Positions 9,283-19,800 of a stretch of DNA of 35,703 bases are shown here, in pieces (position 1 is the first letter of the stretch; every line of letters begins with the position of its first letter). The translations under genes and the position numbers were made by a program. Origin of the DNA: Candidatus Blautia equi (lineage in GTDB: Bacteria; Bacillota; Clostridia; Lachnospirales; Lachnospiraceae); assembly GCA_018064695.1 (NCBI GenBank), contig JAGHUU010000184.1, forward strand, positions 1 through 35,703, written 5' to 3'. The notes beneath the pieces were generated by a model that worked only from the letters and a program-made list of their open reading frames with translations, had not been told where the DNA came from and did no database searches.

Positions 9283-10788
9283 TTAGAAAATGGAAGCCGC
9301 GATCTGGCCTGCCAGTCTGATCAGAGGATTCGGGAACACGCCAAGAAGCAGGGTGATGGCTGCGATCACCATAAGCGGAGCCCACATTTTCATTGGCGGC
9401 TCCTCCACCTTAGGATCTTCGATCACATAGCCTTCTCCCGGGAAGAAGCCTTTTACTGTAACAGGAAGCAGATAGCCTGCGGTCAGCAGCGCACTGACAA
9501 GAAGAACAGCAGGACCTGCGTATCCGTAAACACCGATGTCAGCGGTAAGGGCACCCTGTGCCAGATACCATTTGCTGATAAATCCACTTGTAGGAGGAAT
9601 ACCGATCAGTGCCAGAGAAGCAAAGGTATAGCTCCAGAGGGTCTTAGGCATCTTTTTGCCATAGCCCTTGAAATCCTCCACACGGGTATTTCCGGTCTTG
9701 AAGATGAAGATACCTGCGGTAAGGAAGAGAGCGGTCTTAATAAATGCATGGAACACACTGTGAAGCAGCGCGCCTGTCATACCCACCTCGGAGAGCTGGG
9801 CAAGACCGAATAATACGTAGGATACCTGGCTGACGGTGGAGTAGGCCAGACGTTTCTTGAAGATCGGCTCCCAGTAAGCCAGGAGAGATCCCATAAAGAT
9901 GGTTCCGAGTGTAAGGACCATCCATGCGGTCTGTACCCAGGTTCCGCGGAGAAAATCAGGTCCAACCACATAGTAAACGGTACGGATCACGGCCATAACA
10001 CCGGCTTTTACAATGATGGCGGAGAGAACCGCAGATGCCGGGGAAGGTGCTACCGGGTGAGCGGATGGCAGCCACGCATGCAGCGGGAACATACCTGCCT
10101 TTGCGCCGAAACCGATGAGCATGCAGAATACTGCGATCAGAAGGATTCCCTCGGAGCCCGGTTTTACACTCAGGGTTCCGCCTGCGGCGAACTCCAGAGT
10201 GGTGGTGTTCTGATACAGGAAGAAGATTCCAAAGAGTGCAAGATAAGCACCGCACATGGAATAAAACAGGTATTTTAACGCGCCCATGATGGACTCTCTG
10301 GAGCCGCTGTGAAGTACCATCGGCATGGAGGTCAGGGTCATAAGCTCGTAGAAGAAATACAATGTGATAAGGTTTCCGGCAAAGTCAAGTGCAATAAGGA
10401 CACCGTAAACCACCAGGAAAAATCCGAAAAATCTCTTCTCATTTCCCTCATGATGCATGTAAACAAAAGCATAAATAGAAACAGCAAACCAGATGATGCT
10501 CATAAAGGTGGCAAAAAGTGCGCCAAGCTGATCCACACGGAAATAAACAGAGATGCCTTCTGTCAGTTTCAGAAGGGTGATGCTCTTCTCTCCACCTGCC
10601 CAGGCAACAAGAAGGGCTGCCAGAACGGAGATTCCCAGAACAACAATAGTAATCATATGTACCTGCTGTACATCCTCCGCCATCTTTTCTGCACCGTTCT
10701 GCGCCAGGCGCTCACGAAAAGCACAGATGAGGAGATAACTTCCTGCAATGATGGGAAGGAAAATCGGCAGTAAGATCAGTAAATTCAT
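9283..10788 (-). CDS. proton-conducting antiporter subunit, MrpD/NuoM/N-like
   Basis: 501 aa; LPSAHPVAPSPASAVLSAIIVKAGVMAVIR. Confidence 0.88.
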   Translation of the reverse strand: MNLLILLPIFLPIIAGSYLLICAFRERLAQNGAEKMAEDVQQVHMITIVVLGISVLAALLVAWAGGEKSITLLKLTEGISVYFRVDQLGALFATFMSIIWFAVSIYAFVYMHHEGNEKRFFGFFLVVYGVLIALDFAGNLITLYFFYELMTLTSMPMVLHSGSRESIMGALKYLFYSMCGAYLALFGIFFLYQNTTTLEFAAGGTLSVKPGSEGILLIAVFCMLIGFGAKAGMFPLHAWLPSAHPVAPSPASAVLSAIIVKAGVMAVIRTVYYVVGPDFLRGTWVQTAWMVLTLGTIFMGSLLAYWEPIFKKRLAYSTVSQVSYVLFGLAQLSEVGMTGALLHSVFHAFIKTALFLTAGIFIFKTGNTRVEDFKGYGKKMPKTLWSYTFASLALIGIPPTSGFISKWYLAQGALTADIGVYGYAGPAVLLVSALLTAGYLLPVTVKGFFPGEGYVIEDPKVEEPPMKMWAPLMVIAAITLLLGVFPNPLIRLAGQIAASIF

Positions 10789-10799
10789 ATCCTATCCTC

Positions 10800-12308
10800 C
10801 TATGCAAACATTCCAAGGCCGTTTCTTATAAGAGCCACGATCGGTTCTGAGAAAAGACCCAGGGCAAAATTCAGTATTACAAAGAAAAGCAGCGCCACAT
10901 TTTTCCATGGCTGTTCAGACACAGAGATCTGTCTGAAGCTATCTTTCTCCAGATTCTGCGTCTTTGCAGGGGTGTAAAGACGGATGACCGTCTTCAGGAA
11001 ATAAATGGCATTCAGGATGGTACTGATGGCCAGGGCGATGAGTGTCGGCATCATTTTTCCGCTGTTCAGTACCGCAGCCCTTGCAAAGAGCATCTTGGAG
11101 ATAAAGCCGGAAAACATAGGGAAGCCGACCATGGAGAGACCGCCTACTGTGAAGGCAATACCCGCCATCTTATTTCTGAAGCCCGCACCGGTGAGGGAGA
11201 AGAAATCTGTCTCGTCTCCGGAGGCATCGGTGAGTCCGGAGGCTGCAATAAAGAGCAGGGACTTGGTAGCCGCATGGGATAAGATGTGGTAAGTACTTGC
11301 GATCATGGCCTCATAGGTTCCAAGGCCAAAGCCCATATAGATATATCCGATCTGCGCTACAGATGAGAAGGCGATCATACGCCTGATATTGCTCTCACGG
11401 ATGGCACTTAAGGATCCCATGATCATACCGGCCACACCGAACACAAACAGCACATTGATGACCTTGCTCTCTCTCACCACGTTAAATCCGATCACTCTGT
11501 AGAAGATCTTGATGAGCAGGAAGATATATCCTTTGGAAACCAGGGAGGATAAAATGGCTGCGGAGGAAACGGTGGAATAACCGTAGGCATCCGGAAGCCA
11601 GGAATGGAACGGGTAAAGGGCGCTCTTGATGGCCAGACCAACGGCCATAAGTCCCAGGGCGATCATAAGCGGTACATGGTAGGTGCCTGCTGCCGAGATC
11701 GCAGCCACGCTCTCCTGGATATTGCTCATCAGCAGATGACCGGTAAGGTCATAGAGGAAGCAGATACCAAGAAGAAACAGACCGGAACCCATAAGGCTCA
11801 TGATCATATATCGGGTAGCCGCCTCGATGGTACGTCCGTTCTGCTTACACATAATAAGACCGCAGGCGGAGATGGTGTTGATCTCCACAAAAACGTAGGC
11901 GGTGAAAAGGTCGTTGGTATAGATCAGCGCCAGCAGGGAACAGAGCAGAAGATTTACCATAATATAGTAGAGATTCTGCTTGGTCTCATAGACCTCCGCC
12001 TCGCGCTCCACAATACCGCCCAGCATACAGAGCAGCATGATCATGCAGAAGAACACTGCCATGGCAGCCTCCAGCACGCCCACGCGGATCTCATTTCCCC
12101 ATGGAGCCGGGAAATGACCCATGCTGTACACATAAGCGCCGTTTGTATATACAAATCCAAGCACCGCACCGGAGAGACATCCGATGAGTACAATAATACC
12201 GATGTTCAGATATTTGGCCTTTTTTCCGCCTAAGATAGAGGAAAGAGGACCGCCGAACAGGGATAAGATGATGGAGATAAAAGGAAAATTCTGTACAAAG
12301 CTATGCAT
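10800..12308 (-). CDS. Na+/H+ antiporter subunit D-like (MrpD/MnhD)
   Basis: 502 aa; LPDAYGYSTVSSAAILSSLVSKGYIFLLIK; directly follows the MrpC-like gene (1-nt overlap). Confidence 0.87.
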   Translation of the reverse strand: MHSFVQNFPFISIILSLFGGPLSSILGGKKAKYLNIGIIVLIGCLSGAVLGFVYTNGAYVYSMGHFPAPWGNEIRVGVLEAAMAVFFCMIMLLCMLGGIVEREAEVYETKQNLYYIMVNLLLCSLLALIYTNDLFTAYVFVEINTISACGLIMCKQNGRTIEAATRYMIMSLMGSGLFLLGICFLYDLTGHLLMSNIQESVAAISAAGTYHVPLMIALGLMAVGLAIKSALYPFHSWLPDAYGYSTVSSAAILSSLVSKGYIFLLIKIFYRVIGFNVVRESKVINVLFVFGVAGMIMGSLSAIRESNIRRMIAFSSVAQIGYIYMGFGLGTYEAMIASTYHILSHAATKSLLFIAASGLTDASGDETDFFSLTGAGFRNKMAGIAFTVGGLSMVGFPMFSGFISKMLFARAAVLNSGKMMPTLIALAISTILNAIYFLKTVIRLYTPAKTQNLEKDSFRQISVSEQPWKNVALLFFVILNFALGLFSEPIVALIRNGLGMFA

Positions 12309-12685
12309 TACAGACCCTCCTTTTTCAGTTTTGCGGAGATCTCATCCAGGTCAAGGGTGTGATATCTGTAGTAGAGACGCACGGTCAGGGAAAGCATCAG
12401 CGCCGTGACAGATACAGAAACAACGATACCGGTGAGGACCAGACCGCTCGGGATCGGGTTCACATAGGCGGTGACACTCTGCACGCCGTTCACCACGATC
12501 GGTGCTTTTCTTCCCGCCACATAACCCTTTAAGGCCAGGAAGAGATACATGGAGGTATCCATGATATTGAAACCGATGATCTTTCTGATCAGGTTCTTCT
12601 GCAGAAGCAGGTTGGAAAAGCCGATGCCGAAAAGGATCATGGCAATGGCCTCTTCATAATTTCCAAGAAGATTGACAAAGCTCAT
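12308..12685 (-). CDS. Na+/H+ antiporter subunit C-like (MrpC/NuoK-like)
   Basis: 125 aa, three TMs, IPSGLVLTGIVVSVSVTALMLSL. Confidence 0.88.
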   Translation of the reverse strand: MSFVNLLGNYEEAIAMILFGIGFSNLLLQKNLIRKIIGFNIMDTSMYLFLALKGYVAGRKAPIVVNGVQSVTAYVNPIPSGLVLTGIVVSVSVTALMLSLTVRLYYRYHTLDLDEISAKLKKEGL

Positions 12686-12686
12686 A

Positions 12687-13661
12687 TCAATATCCTCCTT
12701 TCCGGAACATAACGTAGAAGGTGTACATGGTTCCCGCTACGACAATACCGACACAGATATTCAGGATCAGGATCAGGCCGCTGCTTAAGATAGCGCCCGG
12801 TGTTCCAAGAGGGATGATGCTGTGGATGTGGTTTGCACCTGTATAGAAAGAGTAACTCTTTGCCATGCAGTAGCAGCCCAGGGCACCAAAGCTCATTCTC
12901 TTATAGGTTTTTGCGGTAAAGAATTTTTCTGTCTTCTCAAAGCCGAAGGCATTCAGGTACAGGATAAGTCCTGCGCCAATGATGGCACCGCCGGAGAAAC
13001 CGCCGCCGGGGCCTAAGTGCCCGGCCAGAATGACATAAATACCGAAGATCATGATAACAGGTACCAGCACCTGAGCTGCGATCTGAAGGATCAGGTCATT
13101 CTCAGGCTCATGGGTGTAGTCATTTGGATCCTCGTCATAATAGGTGATATCCGGGTTTCCGATCTTCTTATCTCTTCGAAGCAGCATCAGAACGGTGCAG
13201 GTAGCGATAAAAAGCACATGGGATTCACCCAGGGTATCAAAAGCACGGTAATCCAGGATCATACCGGTTACGATGTTCACCGCACCGGTCTCCTGCAGAC
13301 CGTTCTCAATGTATCTCTGTGCCACCTCGTTGTTTACAGGGTTGTCCGGATTTCCAACGATAGGCAGGTAGGACACACCGTAAACCAGGATCAGCACCAG
13401 TGTGATGCAGAAGATCACGCTGAAAGCTCTGTAAAGCTTATTCCAGATCCGGTTTCTTGCATTCTCCTCGCGGAAAGCCTCCTCAAAGATAAAAGCACGT
13501 TCCTTCGCGCGCTCCTCTGTGACCACAAGCTCCTCCACAAAAGGCTTCTGCGGCTGCATTTCCACATTGTCAAGATAGGGATCCTTTGTTCCATAAAGCC
13601 ACTGTTTCAGACGATAGGAACGAGTTTTTTCATACTGTTCTTCAGGAATTTTCCTGCTCAT
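12687..13661 (-). CDS. MbhE+MrpB fusion subunit (MnhB-related)
   Basis: GAVNIVTGMILDYRAFDTLGE (MrpA C-terminal/MbhE-type) then GHLGPGGGFSGGAIIGAGLILYL (MrpB); start at second ATG with AGGAGG SD. Confidence 0.85.
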   Translation of the reverse strand: MSRKIPEEQYEKTRSYRLKQWLYGTKDPYLDNVEMQPQKPFVEELVVTEERAKERAFIFEEAFREENARNRIWNKLYRAFSVIFCITLVLILVYGVSYLPIVGNPDNPVNNEVAQRYIENGLQETGAVNIVTGMILDYRAFDTLGESHVLFIATCTVLMLLRRDKKIGNPDITYYDEDPNDYTHEPENDLILQIAAQVLVPVIMIFGIYVILAGHLGPGGGFSGGAIIGAGLILYLNAFGFEKTEKFFTAKTYKRMSFGALGCYCMAKSYSFYTGANHIHSIIPLGTPGAILSSGLILILNICVGIVVAGTMYTFYVMFRKGGY

Positions 13662-13920
13662 TCTTCTCATCCTCCTTCTTGTTATCTACCATAGCCTGGA
13701 TCTTTTTCAGGGTGATGAAAAAGAGCACGCTGGTGATACCGGCGCCTACGGCCGCCTCTGTGATAGCCAGGTCCGGGGACTCTAAAATGATCCAGATGAT
13801 GGACATGACCAGACTGTATGACATAAAGATCAGAAGTGAATTCAGAAGATTTTTAGACAGCGAAACCGCGATCGCACAGATCAGCAGGAAGGCCATCAGA
13901 ATATAAGTAAAGATCTGCAT
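13642..13920 (-). CDS. MbhD-like (DUF4040) antiporter small subunit
   Basis: 92 aa; ESPDLAITEAAVGAGITSVLFFITL. Confidence 0.85.
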   Translation of the reverse strand: MQIFTYILMAFLLICAIAVSLSKNLLNSLLIFMSYSLVMSIIWIILESPDLAITEAAVGAGITSVLFFITLKKIQAMVDNKKEDEKNEQENS

Positions 13921-13921
13921 C

Positions 13922-14287
13922 TTATTCCTCCCTGTTATCCAGCTCCGCTTCCAGTTCCTTTAAGGAAATGACGCGGTAGTGCTGTTCTTCGTCTTCGTTT
14001 GTGGCTACCTCAAGACGTGCGATCAGATGTGAGGACGTCGGGGAGGAGAACCACAGGAAAATGATCACCAGAAGCAGCTTCAGTGATGTGAAGGTGAATC
14101 CGCTCATGATGATAAGGCCAAGGAGAGAAAATCCGATTCCCAGGGTATCTCCCATGGCGGCTGCGTGCATACGGTTCAGAACATATTTAAAGCGGAACAC
14201 GCCGATCATCTCTACTACAAAGATGCCAAGTCCCATGATCAGAAATATGCTTCCCGCAATAAATCTAAGCCATTCCATCCAAGCCAT
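13922..14287 (-). CDS. Na+/H+ antiporter subunit G (MrpG/MnhG)
   Basis: 121 aa; VFRFKYVLNRMHAAAMGDTLGIGFSLLGL. Confidence 0.9.
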   Translation of the reverse strand: MAWMEWLRFIAGSIFLIMGLGIFVVEMIGVFRFKYVLNRMHAAAMGDTLGIGFSLLGLIIMSGFTFTSLKLLLVIIFLWFSSPTSSHLIARLEVATNEDEEQHYRVISLKELEAELDNREE

Positions 14288-14630
14288 CGTTTTTCTCCTT
14301 TCCTTCTATATTATTGTTGTCTTTCATTTCTTTCTTTTCCAGATATACGCCCATGTATACCTTGGTAAGAACGATGACAGCCAGGAAGCTGATCATCGCA
14401 TAGATAATGCAGATATCCGCCAGAAATCCTTCCTCCAGCATCAGCGCCAGCACGGCAATGATGACCATAACGATGGTACCCATCATGTTTGTGGCTACGA
14501 TTCGGTCTGTGACCTTCGGACCTATAATGGCACGGATCAGGCACAGGATCACCATAACAGCCAGAATACACAGTGCCACAGAGAAAACGATATTATAAGC
14601 GGAACCAAGGGCAGGTATGTCTTTTCCCAT
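14265..14630 (-). CDS. antiporter subunit F (MrpF)
   Basis: 121 aa; IGPKVTDRIVATNMMGTIVMVIIAVLALMLEEGFLADICIIYAMISFLAVIVLTK. Confidence 0.9.
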   Translation of the reverse strand: MGKDIPALGSAYNIVFSVALCILAVMVILCLIRAIIGPKVTDRIVATNMMGTIVMVIIAVLALMLEEGFLADICIIYAMISFLAVIVLTKVYMGVYLEKKEMKDNNNIEGKEKNDGLDGMA

Positions 14631-14643
14631 TTGTTTTTCCTCC

Positions 14644-15102
14644 TTATCGTTCCATGTCGGAGATCATCTGCACAAATACAGAGTCATCGCTCTGCGGTGC
14701 CAGACTCTCATCCAGACAGTGTACTGTATAATGGTTGTCTTCCAGTTCCACGGTGATGGTTCCCGGGGTCAGTGTGATGGCGTTTGCCAGCATGACCTTT
14801 CCCGCAGGAGTTTTCATATCCGCCTCAAAGTCAAACACGGCCGGTGCAAGTTCCTCTTTTTCGGAGAGGATCATGTGAATGACGGTCATGTTTGCCTTGA
14901 CGATCTCAAACACCAGGACATATACATACTTCAGAAATTTACCGGTGGTCTTATACAGTTTTTTCTCTTTTTCCAGACTGTAGTCCATGAACCGGCAGGT
15001 AAATGCAAATACTGCCGCAGCAACCACAATACCAAAGAGACAGATCTCCACCGTGACAGCTCCGTTAAAAATTACCCACAATAAAAAATAAAGCAAGTAC
15101 AT
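14644..15102 (-). CDS. Na+/H+ antiporter subunit E (MrpE/MnhE)
   Basis: 152 aa; LANAITLTPGTITVELEDNHYTVHCLD. Confidence 0.9.
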   Translation of the reverse strand: MYLLYFLLWVIFNGAVTVEICLFGIVVAAAVFAFTCRFMDYSLEKEKKLYKTTGKFLKYVYVLVFEIVKANMTVIHMILSEKEELAPAVFDFEADMKTPAGKVMLANAITLTPGTITVELEDNHYTVHCLDESLAPQSDDSVFVQMISDMER

Positions 15103-15239
15103 TTTTCCGCTTCCATCCTTTCTTATTTATTTTGTCTTTCTCCAAATCCGTTACATTTTACATCTAAGCTCTGGTTAAGTCCAGTTAAATTCAACCTGTT
15201 TTTCATAAAATAGCCCAAAATCATAGCCTGACTTTATAG

Positions 15240-15287
15240 TTTCAGCATTTGGGACAGGGGGACAGGGACCTGGTCCAAATGCTGAAA
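15240..15287. repeat. REP-like palindrome containing GGGACAGGGACCTGGTCC
   Basis: TTTCAGCATTTGGGAC...GTCCAAATGCTGAAA arms. Confidence 0.75.
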
Positions 15288-15384
15288 AAACATTTCAGAA
15301 GTCTTTTTTTATGAGTTGAGATTTGATATAATGGCTTTTACGACATTAACAGGCTTATGCCTGAATGAAAAAGAAGGTTATTTT

Positions 15385-16794
15385 ATGCAGGACAAATTTA
15401 ATATACCACTGAATCTAAGGGAAAAAAGTGCCTCCAGGATCAGCATGATCGCTTCGGTCATTGCCCTTGTGGTTCTGGTCCTCATCTTCCACCAGCTGGA
15501 TTATAACATGGTGCGAAAGCCCGCCCGGGAAGCAGTCCAGGCGGCGCAGGAAAAGAAAGAAGCGGAGGAGAAAGCAGCAAACGAGGTGATCGTGGATCGC
15601 GCCACCATCGCTGCCGCAGGTGACAATATCTACTACGCACGTATTTATGAATCCGGACATTATGCCACCTCAGACACCTGGAATTATGACCACGTCTATG
15701 AAAATGTGAAATCCACAATAAGCGCTGCGGATCTGGCACTCATCTGTCAGGAGACAGTCCTTACGGATTACCACGACGGCCTTTCCAGTTATCCGAACTT
15801 TGCCACCCCTGTGGAGGTTGGTGATGCCATTGTAAAAGCCGGCTTTGACGTAGTAGCCTGTGCATCGGATCACGTAAATGACTTTGGTGCCGGATATCTG
15901 AGACAGACTCTTAAGTTCTGGCGTGAAAAACATCCGGAGACCACCATCCTTGGTATTCACGAGGAAGCCGAGGAACCCGGCTCCATCCGTTCCGTCACAG
16001 TAAACGATATCAGCATCACCTTTTTAAATTACACCTTCGGTTCCCAGAATTCCCTTGCAGGGGAAGGCACCTCCGACATGGTAAATGTACTGGAGGAGAA
16101 GAAAGTAGCCGAAATGATCGAAAGCGTAAAACCTTACAGCGACTGTATCGTCTTTATTGCCCACTGGGGCGACGACGGCTCCATCACTCCTAATGAATAT
16201 CAGAAGGAATGGGCCAACTTCCTGTTAAAGCAGGGCGTGCACGTACTGATCGGAAGTCATCCGCATGTACTTCAGCCATATGGCCGTATGTCAGATACCG
16301 AGGGCCATGAGATGGTTGTCTTCTATTCCCTGGGTGCTTTTGTTTCCTCCCTGCAGTCTGTGGATGAGATCATCGGCGGCATTGCAAAATTCACCATCGA
16401 GCGTTCTATTAAAGACGGTGTCGGTACCATCCGTATTCTGGATCCTTACATTGAACCTACGGTTATGCATTATGTATACGAATCCAACACCTATTCCCCT
16501 TACCTGCTGAGCCGCTACACGGATCAGCTGGCAGATATTCACAGCATCAAGGAATATGCCGGCGAGAATATCACCGTGGATAAACTGAAGGTTCGCTTTG
16601 ATGAGATCATGAGACAAAACGTAGAGCCATCTGCCAAGACAGATTTCCTGGATGATGGTGCTTCCGCCAACGCAGCTGAGAGCGCCGACGATGGAAGCGG
16701 TGATTATGATTCGAATTATGATTACGATTCCGGTTATGATTATGACTCCGGTTATGATTATGACTATGATTACGATTCTGATTATTATAATTAA
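15385..16794 (+). CDS. CapA-family (PGA_cap) metallophosphatase-like membrane-anchored protein with Asp/Tyr-rich tail
   Basis: N-terminal TM; AAGDNIYYA, CQETVLTD, ASDHVNDFG, FIAHWGDD, LIGSHPHVLQP, VVFYSLGAFVS; SD AAGAAGG before ATG 15385. Confidence 0.88.
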   Translation: MQDKFNIPLNLREKSASRISMIASVIALVVLVLIFHQLDYNMVRKPAREAVQAAQEKKEAEEKAANEVIVDRATIAAAGDNIYYARIYESGHYATSDTWNYDHVYENVKSTISAADLALICQETVLTDYHDGLSSYPNFATPVEVGDAIVKAGFDVVACASDHVNDFGAGYLRQTLKFWREKHPETTILGIHEEAEEPGSIRSVTVNDISITFLNYTFGSQNSLAGEGTSDMVNVLEEKKVAEMIESVKPYSDCIVFIAHWGDDGSITPNEYQKEWANFLLKQGVHVLIGSHPHVLQPYGRMSDTEGHEMVVFYSLGAFVSSLQSVDEIIGGIAKFTIERSIKDGVGTIRILDPYIEPTVMHYVYESNTYSPYLLSRYTDQLADIHSIKEYAGENITVDKLKVRFDEIMRQNVEPSAKTDFLDDGASANAAESADDGSGDYDSNYDYDSGYDYDSGYDYDYDYDSDYYN

Positions 16795-16815
16795 CTTCAC
16801 GAAAAATAACCTCAT

Positions 16816-16856
16816 GAAAAAAGATCCCCCGGGAAATTTCCGGGGGATCTTTTTTA
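16816..16856. terminator. bidirectional rho-independent terminator
   Basis: AAAAAAGATCCCCCGGGAAATTTCCGGGGGATCTTTTTT between convergent genes. Confidence 0.92.
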
Positions 16857-16868
16857 TTGCTTATTCAC

Positions 16869-19800
16869 TTATCTCTGTCTGCGTCTCTTCTCATACAGGG
16901 ATACGAGCATTGCTGCAAGGGCTGCGCCCATGAGCAGGAAGTACATCTCTACACCAGAGTTATCTCCGGTCTTTGGAGCAGGTGGTGTTGGGGTAGGAGT
17001 CTTCTCATTCACGCTGTTGGTAATGGTAATGGATGCAGGTTTGCGTGGGTTGAGTAATACAGATCCCTCGCCGCTGACCTCATACTTAAATCCTTTGGCT
17101 CCTTTGATCTTCTTACCGGATGCATCGGTTTCGAATACCCAGTAAGTTTCGGTATCATCGAGCTCACCAAAGAAGATACCTCCAAGTCTGACCGTTCCGT
17201 TGTTATTCAGCTTATGCACGTAGGCAGATGTGCTCATATCATCAAGAACAATTTTCTTCTTGTCATCTTTTGAAGGAACTCCCATGGTGGTTATCACATC
17301 TGCGGTATCCAGATTTGGATCACTGAATACACCGGCGTAGAAGGTCTCGTCTGTATTTACGGTCTTGCCGTTTACACGGATCTCCTTGGTGATATCCAGC
17401 TCTGCAATGAAGAAATGTCCGCCAGGCCATTTGAAGAACATGTTGATCAGACCAACTTCGTTTTCAGCCTGCTCCGGAGTCAGCTCTACTTCGCTGCTGT
17501 CTGCATCTTCCACAATACACATGAATGTCGCATCGCCATCCTCAAACATCTCATCAGTAAGGATTGCTGTTCCGTCTGCGGTTGTCTCGTATACGTAATA
17601 GTTTCCGTATGCTACGTTTGTGAATTCTGCGGTTCCTGTCCAGTCATATGCTACATGGATCGGAATCGGATTGCCGTATGGTTTTGTTCCCTCTTTGTCA
17701 AGGAAGAGTCCTACATAACAGGTGTAATCTCTTGCGTAAAGCTTGAATCCGGCCTCCTCAAGTTCTGCTTCCTCTTCCTCATCCAGAACTTCCAGTTTCT
17801 TGGAAACACGGATCTTTCCAACTGCTCTCGTATCCTCTACAAGGAGTACGCCGTCGCTGGTCATATTTGCGGTGGTCTCTACAGTTCCGTCCTCGAGGAT
17901 AGTGAAGGTAATGATGTTGGTGATGTCGTATCCTAATGGAGCTACAGTCTCTTTTAAGGTGTACTCTTCACCCGGCATAAGACCGGTCACCTCGTGAGCT
18001 TCCTTCTCGGAATCCCACTCGTCTACTACGTTTCCTTCGCTGTCGATCAGCTGGATATGTGCACCTTCCAGCTCTTCCTGGGTGGATGCGTCTACTTTGC
18101 TTACTTTTACGCTCTGCTCGGCGATGTTGATGAATTCTGCTTTCTCTGCAGGGATCCAGTTTCCATCCTCATCCTCTACCAGAAGATCAGTGCTCTCTGC
18201 TGTCATCTCGCCGGTGTGCCAGTCATAGGTTACGGTTACTTCAAGGCGGAAAACAGTGTCATCATAAACAATGTTCTCTTCTCCGCTGTTCTGCTCAACA
18301 ATGTTATAAATAAAGGTCTTAACAGGTACATATCCGCCGTTATCCTCTGCTGCGGCCTTCTCCTCATCGGATACTGCCAGCATATCAGCCAGGGTATATT
18401 CAAGGCTTCCAAAGTCAACGGTTCCGTCTGCTTTGCTGACAGTGTTCAGTTTCAGGGTTCCCTGCTCATTGTATACTGCGAAGAAGAACTCGCCCTCTGT
18501 CAGGTCGCGGCCGATCAGTTTCTTAGCTGCGGTTACCGGTACGCTCTTCTCTGCGGAATATGCGTTGTAGAAGGTCATCTTTCTCTCGTTTACAGTGACG
18601 TTCTCATACTCAGCGGTCATCTCGCCGGCAGCCTTGTCATAGCGAACAGTTACGTCAACGCTTACTGCATCTGCATCATAAGATACATTTTCCACAGGCT
18701 CCTGACCTGCCGGAATGATCTCTTTGATGATGTAATGGAATACCTTCTCGGTAAGGTAATATGGATTTCCTTCAGAGTCCTCTGCAAGGAGATCGGAAAG
18801 AACAAAGTCAAAGGTTCCGGAGAGCTCATCCACCGGCTTCTCAGGTGCATCACCGTTGGAAGCTGTCTTAATAGGATCGCCGTCCTCTTTTCCTGCCTCA
18901 AAGAGGCCTACAGTAAATTCATTGCGCTTCAGCTCACGTCCGGAGAGTTCCTTGTATCCAACGATCGGAAGCTTAACCTCTGTATCGTAGGTGTTCACAA
19001 AGGTGATTGCATCTGCGGATGCATACTCGCCGTCTGCGTCTTTCTTAAACAGGTCTACAGTTTCATTGAAATCACCGGTATTCTGGTCATAGGTAAGGGT
19101 TACAGAGATCTTATACTCTGCATCGTCCATGGTCAGGGTACCAGGAAGATCAGGTTTCACAGTTTTCTCTTCTTCTGTGAAGTAGTCATAGGTTACGGTC
19201 CAGTCGTTGGCCTTCAGGTCCTCGTATACGTCCTTCAGGTCATATGCGAAGTAGCCAAAGTCGATCTGACCGGATGCGTTGTTTGTGATCTTCTCGATGT
19301 CGTTTCCGGATGCATCTTTTGTAACGTAGGCATTTCCTTCGCTGTCAGTAAGAGTGAATGCGAAGTCTTCGCCCTGTAAGGTAAGCTGCGGAGCGATCTT
19401 CTGTCCGATCACCTGCTCACGTACATCTGCATCATAGGTGTTGGTGAAGCTGATGAGAAGAGGAGTTGCTGCTGCATCTTCCTCGGTGATATCCCTGATA
19501 TCTTTTTCATAGATGGTGGTCATTCCCTTGCCGGAAGCGATCTCACCGGACTCGATCTTAGTGATACCGCATTTCAGTTCTTTGGTATCTGCAAAGTATG
19601 CCAGAGTTACATAGATCTGATAGAATGCTCTGTCCAGAGTGATGCCTCTCTCGATATCACGTCTGCTCTCGGTGACACCATATACGAAGGTCTTCTCAGG
19701 GAGATATCCGCCTTTACCGTCAGAAAGATCGGATAAGGTGTATTTCTGCCATCCCATTACCACTTTGCCATCTGCATCGTTGTAAATGGTATCGATCTGA

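Noticed and set aside
16700-16791. CRISPR-like short repeat array
   Set aside because: Repeats are in-frame Asp/Tyr codons of the CapA tail; there are no spacers and no cas genes. No CRISPR array was seen in the window.
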